From contig CM063283.1 in NCBI GenBank assembly GCA_032173965.1, forward strand, positions 111,423,108 through 111,487,107: DNA of 64,000 nucleotides, in the 5' to 3' direction. The position numbers and the translations under genes were made by a program. The notes below the pieces were generated by a model. It did no database searches. It was given only the letters and a program-made list of their open reading frames with translations, and was not told the DNA's origin. This document shows positions 53,578 to 64,000 of this stretch, piece by piece (positions within the stretch are counted from its first letter, which is position 1; each line of letters begins with the position of its first letter). The DNA is from Sitta carolinensis (Eukaryota; Chordata; Aves; Passeriformes; Sittidae).

Positions 53578-56500
53578 GTAAGTACATCCATGTGCTGTTG
53601 CCTTCCAGGTACGCGTGGGACCCTCGTCCCACCGGCTGCAGCCAGAGCCTGTCAGCTTTAGCAGACCAGGCAGCAAAAGGCTTTCTGTGCTGCTATTTCT
53701 GCCCAAAGTGGAGCCTACTTTTTAGTTTTTATCAGAGAGATCTATAGCAAAGTGTGAAAGACAGCAGCTGGACTATGGAACCCACTGCAAAGGCAGAAGA
53801 GGTCACAGAACAGGACCAGGGCTGGAACAGGAGCCAGCTTTGTCTAAATCGTCTTCTGACATTTGTTTAAATCTGCCTTGTCAAGTGAATACGGTTTTAA
53901 AGGAGTCTATCTGCCTCCTCATTTAAAGGCAAGTCATTTAGACAGCTCCAGAAGTGGAAATCAAGTAATCAATGACAGCTGGAGGACAGCTCCAGAATTT
54001 CTTGGTTGTGGCTTTCTGTGCAAATGACTTAAAACATTAGTAGCTGCAGCTATTTGCTCATCATCCTATATTTTATAGTCACCTGTCAAGAATGCAAATA
54101 TTTTTTATCTTTACACCTGTTTGAATATCCACTGGACCCTTAACACTTTTCCTCTTCACATGAGATGGGCAAAGCAGCAAATATTTAATAGCATAATATT
54201 TGAAGTTCTTGGGATTTCCCATTTGGTGTGGTCAATTCAAAACCCACAGACACCACTGTGCTTGGCTGCCAGTGAGACCACAGACTCTCAAAGTGTGGTG
54301 TAGAATCCTGACCAAAATTGGTAGAGGTTAAAAACAACTTTTAAGCCACCCAGGTTGTGGTCTTAGCAGGGAACTGAGAGATGGAAAGCATCTAGGGAAA
54401 GAGCATTGATCCAGCGAGCATTTGATAAAAACCCCTCCATAACAAGCGTGCAAACTGACACCCTGTAACTTGCTCCTTCTGCCCTAAACAGCAAAATGCC
54501 AGTGTAAAGTGGTTCCCAGGGAGAGGACAAACTGTGGCTACCCGGGGATCTCAGCAGCAGAGTGCAAGAAAATTGGGTGCTGCTTCAACGCTTCAGTCCC
54601 CAGCGTCCCCTGGTGCTACAATTCTAAACCAAAGAAAGGTAATATCTCTGACAGAAACACTGATTTACCTCGTGTTTGATTATCCAGGAGCGTGTACAAC
54701 CAGGGAGCAGTTCTGCTTTTCTCCTGAGGCATGAAAAGTGGGCACAAACCTCTGTTAGGAGACCAGTGGCAATAAAATGCCAAGTAAAAGTCAAGCCTTG
54801 CTCCTTCAGGCTTCAAATTATCAAACAACCTGTGCTGATTACTTAGAGACATTTCAGTGTCATTTGTGATCTTGTCCATGGATAGAGCAAGGGATACTCA
54901 GCACTTAAATAAGTGGGTTTGCTGTGTGGCTTCTTGTTTGACATCTGCCAGCATCCTGCTTCTGGGTTTTAGTATTGTTTCTCGGAGAGGGTAACAGCTT
55001 CTCTCCCAGTCTTTCTAGGATTAGCTGTATATTTTACATAACTGTGTTAAGTAATGGAGTGCAATTAGCTGTGTTAATTAACTCAGTGTAAGCTGCATTT
55101 GCTGGGCTGACAGCACAACTCCTTCAGAACTTCAGGGCAGTCTCAGCAGCTGCACAGGTGAGATGAAAGGAAATTAGGGTGCAAAGGCAATGTTGCCTAA
55201 CAGAGCACCTGATATAAATTGAGATTAGTCAACAGGGATCAGAATTAGAGTAGGAAAAAACAGCTTTGCTTTTGAGCACTATCTGCAATTCTTGCAAACC
55301 TTGAAAAATGAGCAGCAGCAACTTAGGGTGCCATTTTCATAGAATTGCTTTTCTGGGCAGAACAGTTCCAGGAGAGGAAAACTGAAGTATTCCAGCTGGG
55401 TGGTATAATCCCTTTACTTGAGATTTTTGTTTTAAGTGTCTGGAAGAGCTGTGATTTCCTCCTAAAAGGAGGGAATCTTTAACTTCAGCTGGCATGCAGA
55501 GAGGGGTGGGTGGTGCTCGCCCTGTGTTAGCCAGGCTGCTCTGGGGTTAGCATGGGCTCAGGTCATGGACATATCCTGGGCTGAGGCCAGTGTAGGTGTT
55601 ATCACTACAGGAGATACAAGACTTTTCACCCCATTGCTGGATTTAGGAAAGGTAAAGATGGGTTGCTGCCAGACACTTCCAGGGGTGCATTTTGCCTCCT
55701 CTTATCCTAGGGAGACAGCAGCAATCCATCACCCTTGGAAATTTAGCTTTGCCTGGGAGGCTGGGTGAGGATTTGGATGAATCTGCTGGCTGAAATTGGT
55801 TCAGAGAAGGTCATCATGGCCATCACATCTGCCTGGTGACCTCACCTCTGTGCCCTACCTTTTATTTGTGAATTACATCACCAGGCAGCCAGAGCATGAA
55901 AGTAACACATTGTCCTTCCTTCCCTTGTTAATTTTTTTTTTTTGCTTTTCACAGTGAAGAAAGTGTGTCCCAACGATCCCTACACCAGGATAAACTGTGG
56001 CTACCCTGGCATCAAGCCCAGGGACTGCATAAGGAAGGGCTGCTGCTTCAGGGCACACCCCGCTGGTGTCCCCTGGTGCTTCTACCACCGTGTCATGGAG
56101 GAAGGTAAAGTCCCCCAGGAGCTGTCCCTGTGGGTGCTGCACAGCTCCTGGCACTGCCCCTGCTCTGCCCAGCCTTGGTGTGCCATGCCAGCCAGGGAAT
56201 CTGAAGGGTGGGAGCAGAAGAAGGTGGCTAAACCCTATAAAACCTTGGTGTGCCATGCCAGCCAGGGAATCCGAAGGGTGGGAACAGAAGAAGGTGGCTA
56301 AACCCTATAAAAGCAGCTCCTTGTACAGAGAGTGGGGAGCTGCTGGTGCATCTGAGGCAGGGGTTTTTGGGCAGTGTGGTAGTCTGGGCTCAGGTGTGAG
56401 CTCAAGACCCTAGCTAATCCCATGCAGCTCACATCCACCCTATCAGCATGAGAGATAAAAGGCTTTGCTTTGGAAATGTGGAATGAGACTTAAAGAAATT

Positions 56501-56790
56501 TCTGATCCACTTCTAACTTTGTTTTAGTTAGGACTGACCTTTCAGCATATTTAATAACCAATCTCAGCCACACTGTGTTCTGTACTACATACAATTCACC
56601 AAAATTTGGGTTTGCTGATCTGGATCGTAACAGGGAAACACATCTACATATGGGGGTTGGTCGAGATGGCTAAAAAATTGCCTTTTGGATGCCTTACATT
56701 GAGGCAAAACACTTCCTGGCATCTTGTGTGATTTATGGAGAAAACATGTCCCTTAATTTGCCTCTCCTCTTTACCTCCCCAGCTTGTTAA
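53496..56790 (+). CDS. TFF2: TFF2, trefoil factor 2 (two trefoil domains)
   Basis: TFF2 is a secreted mucosal peptide that protects and helps repair gut epithelium. Four coding exons (53496-53577, 54492-54638, 55955-56104, 56783-56790) join in frame to 387 nt, 128 residues; human TFF2 has 129. Residues 1 to about 22 are a signal peptide (MDLKVVCALS and a hydrophobic core, likely cut near LAEG). Trefoil 1 spans C32-C69 and trefoil 2 C81-C118, each with NCGYPGI, GCCF and VPWC. Extra cysteines C30 and C128 match the pair that closes the TFF2 ring in mammals. N60-A-S is a possible N-glycosylation site in the first domain. Two trefoils in one peptide rule out TFF1 and TFF3. All splice sites are GT/AG in phase 1. 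Confidence 0.95.
54492..54638 (+). CDS. TFF2: TFF2 coding exon 2 (trefoil domain 1)
   Basis: It covers residues 28-76: KCQCKVVPRERTNCGYPG through VPWCYNSKPKK. The six trefoil cysteines are C32, C42, C52, C57, C58 and C69, with C30 extra. The acceptor is CTAAACAG and the donor GTAATA. Confidence 0.95.
55955..56104 (+). CDS. TFF2: TFF2 coding exon 3 (trefoil domain 2)
   Basis: It covers residues 77-126: VKKVCPNDPYTRINCGYPG through VPWCFYHRVMEE. The cysteines are 81, 91, 101, 106, 107 and 118. The acceptor is TTTTCACAG after a T run, and the donor GTAAAG. Confidence 0.95.
56173..56312. repeat. 70-bp tandem duplication in TFF2 intron 3
   Basis: Two adjacent 70-bp copies (56173-56242 and 56243-56312) start ccttggtgtgccatgccag and end aaccctataaaa, differing at only a few positions. 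The array starts about 70 bp past the exon 3 donor. Confidence 0.93.
56783..56790 (+). CDS. TFF2: TFF2 coding exon 4 (Ala-Cys-stop)
   Basis: After a strong pyrimidine tract and CCCCAG, the phase-1 frame gives GCT TGT TAA, so the protein ends EEAC. Only eight coding bases are present. The support is the excellent acceptor, the right phase, and the terminal Cys expected for TFF2 (human ends EDCHY). Confidence 0.8.
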
Positions 56791-57018
56791 AGGAGAAACT
56801 TCCATCGAGAACTTTGCAATCTTTGGATCTACTCCAATGGAACGACAGATGGAGGTCCCAACTCAGACTTTGTATTTTGCAACAGCCATGATTCCTAGGC
56901 TGGTTTTTTATCTGGGATTGGCTCCTTTCTGATGAAAAGTTACTGGTAGCTTTTTTCTCTCAGTAGGCTAGCACTGCACGGGTTTTCACTGTAATAAAAG
57001 AAGTACAACACAACTTGT
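56791..57018 (+). other. TFF2: TFF2 3' UTR
   Basis: A short UTR ending at AATAAA 56993-56998, followed by a T-rich downstream element from about 57025. Confidence 0.75.
56993..56998 (+). promoter_or_regulatory. TFF2 polyadenylation signal
   Basis: Canonical AATAAA about 200 bp past the stop codon, with a T-rich element downstream. Confidence 0.8.
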
Positions 57019-57527
57019 GAGGGTTTTTTTTTTTTGCTGTCTTTATTTTAAAGCTGTGTATTTCTCCATTTCCCAGGAAATTTGGCATGTCAGCAACCTG
57101 CTGATGAGGGAGCAGGCACCAGTGCTCCGAAAAGGAACACAGCACTCAGCTCTTTGTTAGTTACACTTCACACTTGCAAGTGACTGCTTGAATTTGTTAG
57201 CTGGTATCACATGGGCCACCCATCCTTCTGAATGCTGGAAATATACAGAATTAATCTTTATATAGATTTAGCTGTGGGTTTGGGCCTTTTTTCCCCCCTT
57301 GGAACACAGGGAAGGGTACCTTTGAGAGCTGATCACAGTTCTGGCCTGACTCCCAACACCTCCTGCTCTCTGCATCTCGCTGTCTCTGGTGCTCAACACA
57401 AGCAGGTCCCACAGGTCATTCACGAGCAGGAAATTTCCCTGCAACACTAAAAGCAAAATACAGGCTCTCCCAGCCCTGGCCTAAACCTGAAATGGAGCTG
57501 CTGTGTCTCGCCAGACGCAGGAGAAGC

Positions 57528-57614
57528 TCCTGTGGCTGTTTTCTCCTGGGAGTCTTTAATGCTCAGCTCCTGGTGTCCTGTGGATGTTTTCTCCTGGGAG
57601 TCTTTAATGCTCAG
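57528..57614. repeat. Two-copy tandem duplication, 48-bp period
   Basis: The 39-bp core tcctgtgg(c/a)tgttttctcc...ctttaatgctcag occurs at 57528-57566 and 57576-57614 with one mismatch. Confidence 0.9.
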
Positions 57615-57807
57615 CACAGCAGCTCGAATGCTTCCCTGCTTCAGCTGAGTGAGAGCTGGGTAAAGAGCCCAGTAAAGAGCCTCTAAGAGCTGTGTTGGGA
57701 ATGAAATGGGGACCCTGAGACTGCTGCAGCAGCAAACTGTGCTCAGGGCTCAGCAGGGGAGAATGGTTGAACAGGGCTGTGCTGCAAGGAGAGAGAAAAT
57801 GATGGAG

Positions 57808-58030
57808 ACACAGAATCACAGAATCATAGAATGGTTTATTTGGAGGGACCTTAAAAGTTCATCTAATCCAACCCTCCTGCAGTGAGAAAGGACATCTGCA
57901 ACTTGATCATGTTGCTTCTAGCCCTGTCCAATCTGTCCTTGAACTTTTTCTGGGATTTTTCGCTTCTCTGGGCAACCTGTTGCAGCCTTTCACTACCCCC
58001 ACTGCAAAAATCTTCCTCCTTGACATGCCT
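57808..58030 (-). mobile_element. CR1 LINE 3' fragment
   Basis: Plus strand begins cagaatcacagaatcataga then atggtttatttggagggacc, later ttctctgggcaacctgttgc. This is a reverse-oriented CR1 3' end with its 8-bp tail repeats. Confidence 0.92.
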
Positions 58031-58212
58031 CTTGGGAGGTTTGACTTATCCCCATGCACTTTAGTGATGAGTAAGTTTATCCAGGCAGGTAAAAAATTAG
58101 TCATCCATAAACTACTTCTAACAGACTCAATAATATGGTTTGAGAATGGTCAGATACCAGTTGTGATATGAGCAATAAACTGAGCAGTGTACTGGAGGTC
58201 TTTGGAGGTGTT

Positions 58213-58600
58213 TCAAAGAATCACAGAAAACGCTGAGTTGGGAGGGACCCACAAAAATCAAGTCCAACTCCTGTCCCTGCACAGCCCCAAGATTCCCTGT
58301 GCCTGAATGTTCAAACACTCCCTGAGCTCTGCCAGCTGGTGCTGTGAGCACTGCCCTGGGGAGCCTGTTCAGTGCCCAGCCACCCTCTGGGGGAAGAGCC
58401 TTTTCCTGATATCCAACCTGAACCTCCCCTGGCACAGCTCCAGGCCATTCCCTCTGGTCCTGTCCCTGTCAGCACAGAGCAGAGATCAGTGCCTGCCCCT
58501 GCTCTGCCCCTGCAGTGAGGGCTTCCCTCAGTCTGCTCCAGGCTGAACAGCCCCAGAGCCCTCGGCACCATCCCTGGGCACGAGGTCACCTGCAAAATCC
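58213..58600 (-). mobile_element. CR1 LINE 3' fragment
   Basis: Plus strand begins caaagaatcacagaaaacgc, then gttgggagggacccac, ggggagcctgttcagtgccc and ctccaggctgaacagcccc. A different CR1 subtype from its neighbour at 57808, also reverse-oriented. Confidence 0.9.
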
Positions 58601-59676
58601 AGAAGGAGCTAAGCCACCACTGGGTCAGGCAGCTGCTCTGGACATTTGGGGTTATAAATCAGAGTTAGCTGCTCACAGCACCAATAATTATCACCTAAGG
58701 ATATGTCATCATCACTAAGTCCAAAGGGATGATGTCTATTCTGGGAATTTACATTTGGGAAGTGCTCGAGGTCTCTCTAGGTAGACTGTTATCAACACCT
58801 GCACAAACGAACCTGAAAAAAAAACTGCCTAGAATTCTAAAAACTTACATTTTTGGTGGGAAAATAAAGCTGGCAGAAACTGAGTGGAAGCCAGAGCCGC
58901 TGAGGATTTGAAGATGACAGGCAGAGCCAAGGGGGGAGCAAAGTGAGATCCCAAAGCAGGAGTGCACACCTAGAAGTGTGCAGGACCTGCAGAGATGTGG
59001 CTAAAAAAGGGGGAATCTTCCTCTCCTCCCCTTCAGGATCACTCTGAGGACTCCCCTCACCTGTGCCAGTGTCCTTGGGCCTCATTTACAGCCTCAGGGA
59101 GAAAAAGCCTTGAATGAAGGCTCACCCTTTGTATCTGCAACTCTGCACACCCACATCGCCATGCAGGGAGGGCTAAGTAAGTAAACAAAGTTCTGAATAT
59201 TTTTCTGGAGAGGAAAAAAAGTAGGGCAGCGTTGTGATTTTCGTCAGCAAAGGTGCTACAGGAACCCATTTGTGTCAATTTGTGACACAAAGGCTTTGTG
59301 CTGATGGGGCCATTATGCAGTAAATGACGTTTAAAACCCCAAATACCCAATAGTCCTAAACTGCAACCATGGCAGCTGAGTGCTACCAAAGCTCCAGCTT
59401 CTAATAAAGGCTGAATAGAACATGTTTGACATTGCAGATTGATAGCAATGGTGCTTCAGTGAGTGAAGATGTTCTACTGGCTTTTAAAGCAATTGTTGCC
59501 AAGGAAAAGGTCTGGGAAATGGTTCATTTTGAAGTAATCGGGAAATCTGTGTTTGGCTGACGGAGAACTAACAGGGGAGAAAACTGGGACAGACAAGGAG
59601 CTCAGAGCAGATGGGTGCTAGCAACAAAGAACAAACCTGTAGCCATGTGAACAAGGGATTTAACTGAAGAACCTCC

Positions 59677-59717
59677 AAAAAAAAAAAAAAAAAAAAAAAA
59701 AGTTTTTTTTTTTTTTT
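59677..59717. repeat. A-run facing T-run
   Basis: 25 A, one G, then 15 T: a perfect self-complementary low-complexity block. Confidence 0.95.
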
Positions 59718-62700
59718 ATTGTGCCACTTCCTTCAGGTACCGTTCCCAAATGACTCCGGGTAGGATATGGACCCTGCTACAGTGTTCACACACCTCCTCT
59801 GGCAAAGCTCGTGCTCAAAAGCAAGATTTCAGACAAGGTGTTAAATTGAAGTGAAAAAGAATGTGGAATCTGAAATCTTCCTCTGTGGAGAGCAGCCACA
59901 CGGTGCTCCACAGGTCTCTGTGTGAGTTACTGGCTTCACTGAAGCTTGGAAACTCGACTGTGATGCCATTCAACAGCTTGGAGAACAGAAGATAAAACAC
60001 AAGAACCAAACCTGGCTCCCTGTGCTAAACCCAGGCAGAATGATGATCTTCAGGCCCAGATGAAGTTCCCAAGAGGTTGCCCTCACTGCCAGACTGAGTC
60101 CAAAAAGGAAAATTCACTGCTCTGGGGTGATGGCTGCTAAACCTTCCTTAGGAGCAAAGTCCAGGTGAGACTTTCAGAAGCTCTCAGGTGAGTTTTCCAA
60201 GCAGCCCTCTGCCAGAAACAACAGTCCCCTTTGGGCAGAAGAGTCCATTGTTACTCTGCAGGCTTTTTTCCCTCAGCTGAGCCTTCTTCTGCCAGTGTTG
60301 GTACATGAAGGTGAGCTGCCCAGCTCCCTTAGAGAGTGTGGATGGTCCCTGTCCCTGCACACTGCACCAGGTACACAAAGGGACTGCAAATGTGTCCTCA
60401 GGACTAGAAAAAACCAGCCAGACAAACAGACTTTGCTGTAAAATATTTGTGCTGCCACACAGAATGCATTCGAGTTCTAGAACCAGCTGGGTAGCACTCA
60501 GGTGCTGTAGAAGAGAATTCTCCTTTTTCCCAGTGTTTGCCATCCTTGGGTGCTCCTCCCCCTGCCAGTGAATGGTAAATTTTCCTGGTTTTCACTTCAT
60601 AAAATGTCATTTCATAAAATTCCCATGTACCAGAGGTGGGCAGGGTAAGAAAACAAAGTGCTTTTCTGCTGGACATCAGTGCATCTATTCACTGTGATAA
60701 CTTCTTGTGGTTTGTGCTCTCCCTTTGTGGCACCCAGAAATCCCCCTTGGAGAAGCCCCCAGGCAGAGGCAGGTCCTTGCAGGGTCCTGTTCCCACCCGT
60801 CCCTGAGTTAGGTCTCTCAGGCTTCCTTCAACATGTGCTTCTGTCTCAGGGCAAAACAGAAACTTGTTTTGGTGAACAGCAGTTTTGAGGGATTCAGTAC
60901 TAGAACACCACAACTGGAATGAGAATCTGGAGGTCTTGAATTAAAATATTCCCCTGCAGCTGAGACAAATATCTTCACTTCTGAACTTGTTGCAGAAATT
61001 CTAGGAAATTCCCAGGGGTCTGACTTGCCACCAGAGTGGACTGACACTCCAGTCTGTGGTGTTTTCAGAAAGCATCCTGAGAAGTAAAGTTGGTAAGTAA
61101 AACCCAGCTCCTTCCTGCCACAAAATAAGATTCCTCTGCTTCTGACCCTTTTTGAGACTTGGCATTATGCCCCATGCAAGGGATGCTTCACCAAGACAAA
61201 GAACATGGGTTTCAATGAAGAGAAGGAGCAAAATCAAACGGTTTACTGTCACTTTTGTTTCTTCTTTAAGTACTTTGGGGTTACTGTCTGATTCTTACAC
61301 AGGAGAAAGACAAAAAGCACCTGTAAGACTCTTGATGAAGCTACAAAACCTACTGCATATTTGACTCTGCAGATGCCATGGGGGTAAGAAGAAAGGTCCT
61401 AGGAACAGGTGGAATTTTATTCTGTTTTCCCAGCAGAGCAAAACAGGCAGTGGGACAAGAGAATGACTCTGCTAGAAAGAATTGGGAGAAACAATGCAAC
61501 TCTGAGGGGTGTTTTTGCTGTCAGAGGCTGACAATGGATCAGCTTCATGTTTTGATAATGTTTTCTGTCTGTGGAAGAGATAGCATTGACTTTTCTCAGC
61601 CTTCCCATGTGTGTGCAGGCACAGGCTTGGAACTGGAATGTCAGGAATCCAGCAAAGCCACCACACAGAGTTAACAGTGCATAATAAAATTCACAGATCT
61701 TGAAAAAATCTACAAGGCACAGGGAAAAAAAAAAAAGCCAACACAGAGCCAAACGAGGCTGTGAAATTTAAAACGCACTAAACAACAGAATTGGATGCAA
61801 TTAGTGTCAGTTTGACTAATCCAGCCCTTGACAGCTCCTCTGCCCCTAAATGGAGCTGGCAACACTTCCCACCAAGCCCTTGATGAAGGCTGTCCCACGG
61901 GAAGGTGTCAGTGCTGGTGGCTGACAGCAAAGCACCTGCTCACTGCTCACCTGGGCACATCCCTGCACCCTCCCCTGCTCCCCTCTCTTACTCTACCCAC
62001 CTCCTTGGCTTCCCATGCCTTTAGCCTGCATTCCAAAGCAGGATTTAAATGGGTAGCTGTTAGAAAATAAAGTCTCCTTTATTTTCAAACCCTCTTTATT
62101 TTATGAATCCATTTGGAGTGCACAGTGGATGGGAATTGCATGTGAGGTATATTAATTTTTGCAGTGTTGCTAATGAGGAGTTTATGGTTGGGTTATTTAA
62201 TAGCATTAATTGCCACATAAAATGCTGAAAGTAATTTATGGTGCCATCTCAGTCTATGTAAGACTCCCATTCTTCTTCTTCCCTTCCTGATCTATGGACA
62301 ACAGTTGGCACTGGGAGGCATTTAGTTTTTGGGAACATTGTTCCTTCAATCTAATATTATTTCCAGGGCTATAAAACATAGTATAATGTATGATCTATGC
62401 CATCATGAGAAAACTGTCTTGAAAAAGTAATCCTATGCATCTTTAGGGCAATCTGTGCTTTAAGCATCACTACTCATGTTATTTATGAGTGGGTACTTGT
62501 GAAAGTTAGGGCAGTTTTCTTTGAACTGTGATGAGCAAGGCAGGAAATTTGGTTGCTCTGGTGGTCTGGACGGGTGGCACAAAGACAGTGATGTTGTCTA
62601 GGCTTGGCCTTAAGTACAACACACAAACACCATGAAACAGCCCTAAAAATGCAGGCAAAGTGAGGATTTGCCAAAGCACAGGACACCAACATTGGACCCT

Positions 62701-63261
62701 GCACCTGGCACTGACATTGCTCATGGGGCATTACCCAGGTCAGGATTTCTGCTCATGTGTCCCTGGCAGTGCAGTAGGAAGCAGCAGAACCAGAGAGCAT
62801 GTCACTTCTTGGCCAGTGTGGATCTTCAGGAGAAACACCAGAAATGGAAATACTGACTTTCTAAAGCAGCTGAAGAGTTTCCTGGTGACAGAAATGCCCA
62901 GAGGGCTGCAGAACACAGCACAGGTGCAGAATGAGGGAGAACTGTGTTTGTTAGGATGGGAAATGGACAGGTGGGGCTGGCAGGATAAAACAGAGGTTTT
63001 CTTCAGCTGGGGAGAAGGGAGGAAGAAACCCACCCATTCCAGAGTGCCAAGCAGGAGGCAAACAGGGAATGATCCTTTCCTGCTTCTTGCAGTGAAGCAG
63101 CTCAGGGAACATCTGCCACTTGCAGGTAGCAAGGACAAGATGAACAGAAGATTAGTCCATGAAGAAAAATCCACCAAAATTGGATGAAAATACCAAGGTA
63201 ATTAATTCCACTGGCTCAGGAAGTCCTTCAACTGTGTAGAGTTTCTTGGAGAGGCACCCCC

Positions 63262-63325
63262 TGATGCTTGCCCTGTTTGGGTTGGAAGGGACCTTAAACA
63301 TCATCTGGTTCCAGCCCCCAGTGTG
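63262..63325 (-). mobile_element. CR1 3'-end remnant
   Basis: ccctgtttgggttggaaggg, accttaaacatcatctggtt and ccagcccccagtg on the plus strand are a reverse-oriented CR1 end. Confidence 0.88.
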
Positions 63326-63524
63326 ACTGCAGTTCATGCTTTTAAGGATTTTTACTGGATATTTCTGCAACCCACCTGCACTGGGAGCTACCTGAAGCCA
63401 CCACAACTGGAAAGAGGCAATTCCATGTCCTTGCTGGCTGCCAGGATCAAGGGGCAGGCAGTGAAAATGTTCCACTACCAACACATCTCCTACTTCCCTG
63501 AGAGTGAGAACAGGAACAAAGGCA

Positions 63525-64000
63525 TCTGTCTGAAAATAATAACACTTTATTTGATTTTGTGTGTCTGTGTGTGTGTGTTACATTATCATAAATGTTCTCT
63601 AGTCTCAGAAAACAAAGCCCTAAGTTTGGAAAATAATGCACATACAAATCTCTTCTTACAGGTATTAAGTATACAGAAATATACAAAGATTTCTCTTTTA
63701 CTGTAATATATCATCAGAATGCCCCACATCCCACATTTTTACTCAGGTCCACTGTACCGGGAAGCGTAAACTACAAAGGTTACAAGCAACCTGAAAAAGA
63801 CATGGTTTGTATAATATAATTACATTATAAGTATATATATATATATCTACAACAGTGCAAATATATCACAGCGTGCAGGCAGCAATAGTCTCTAGAGAAG
63901 CAGAATAAAATTGATTCATAGTAATGCAAATGCATTACAGAAACGAGAGACAACAATGACATATTAGATATTCAGAATATGCACACTTTAGCACGCTGAT
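63525..64000 (-). other. Candidate 3' UTR of a minus-strand gene, probably ABCG1
   Basis: On the minus strand this AT-rich stretch contains a TATA-type dinucleotide run and a (CA)n run, and ends with AATAAAGTG (signal at 63551-63546) 15-25 bp before the inferred cleavage point. In human the gene converging on the TFF cluster from this side is ABCG1, with its 3' end facing the TFF genes. No coding part is in the window, so the identity is synteny-based only. Confidence 0.4.
63546..63551 (-). promoter_or_regulatory. Candidate polyadenylation signal, minus strand
   Basis: AATAAA on the minus strand within AAATCAAATAAAGTG, at the end of the putative 3' UTR. Confidence 0.45.

Larger units (their letters stand above)
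57020..63524. other. Intergenic between TFF2 and a minus-strand neighbour, no gene seen
   Basis: CR1 copies at 57808, 58213 and 63262, a 48-bp-period duplication at 57528-57614 and an A/T run pair at 59677-59717. I searched by eye for a further trefoil signature (NCGYPG, GCCF) on both strands and saw none. Confidence 0.55.

Noticed and set aside
62660..63187. 175-codon plus-strand frame near the right edge
   Set aside because: No homology recognised and a comparable frame is open on the other strand.

Overview
The window is nuclear DNA from a bird. The evidence is vertebrate intron-exon genes, many CR1-type retroposon 3' ends in both orientations, and several short solo-LTR-like elements of avian type. 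Passerine is a guess from repeat style only. The genes are UBASH3A (minus strand, N-terminal part only), TMPRSS3 (plus, complete), TFF2 (plus, complete) and, at the right edge, a likely 3' UTR of a minus-strand gene. This order and orientation match the human 21q22.3 interval UBASH3A-TMPRSS3-TFF-ABCG1, read in reverse.

Region by region. 1-9277: five UBASH3A coding exons on the minus strand give residues 1-239 (UBA domain and the 2H phosphoesterase region). The SH3 and phosphoglycerate-mutase-like parts lie left of the window. The introns hold an 18-bp minisatellite, a higher-order minisatellite and a probable LTR. 9278-11133: the head-to-head interval between UBASH3A and TMPRSS3. 11134-28474: TMPRSS3 in 13 coding exons that join in frame to a 477-residue type II transmembrane serine protease (TM, LDLa, SRCR, trypsin domain). 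28475-53440: about 25 kb without a recognisable gene, holding CR1 pieces, LTR-like elements, hairpins and one CpG-bearing block with GATA and AP-1 motifs. 53496-56790: TFF2 in four coding exons that join to a secreted 128-residue protein with two trefoil domains. 57000-63520: no gene seen, with CR1 copies and low-complexity runs. 63525-64000: a candidate 3' UTR on the minus strand, probably ABCG1 by synteny.

The genes are neighbours rather than a pathway. UBASH3A dampens lymphocyte receptor signalling, TMPRSS3 is an epithelial and inner-ear protease, and TFF2 is a mucosal repair peptide. All exon borders were set by eye from GT/AG sites, reading-frame continuity and remembered family sequence. 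No alignment or database search was run.
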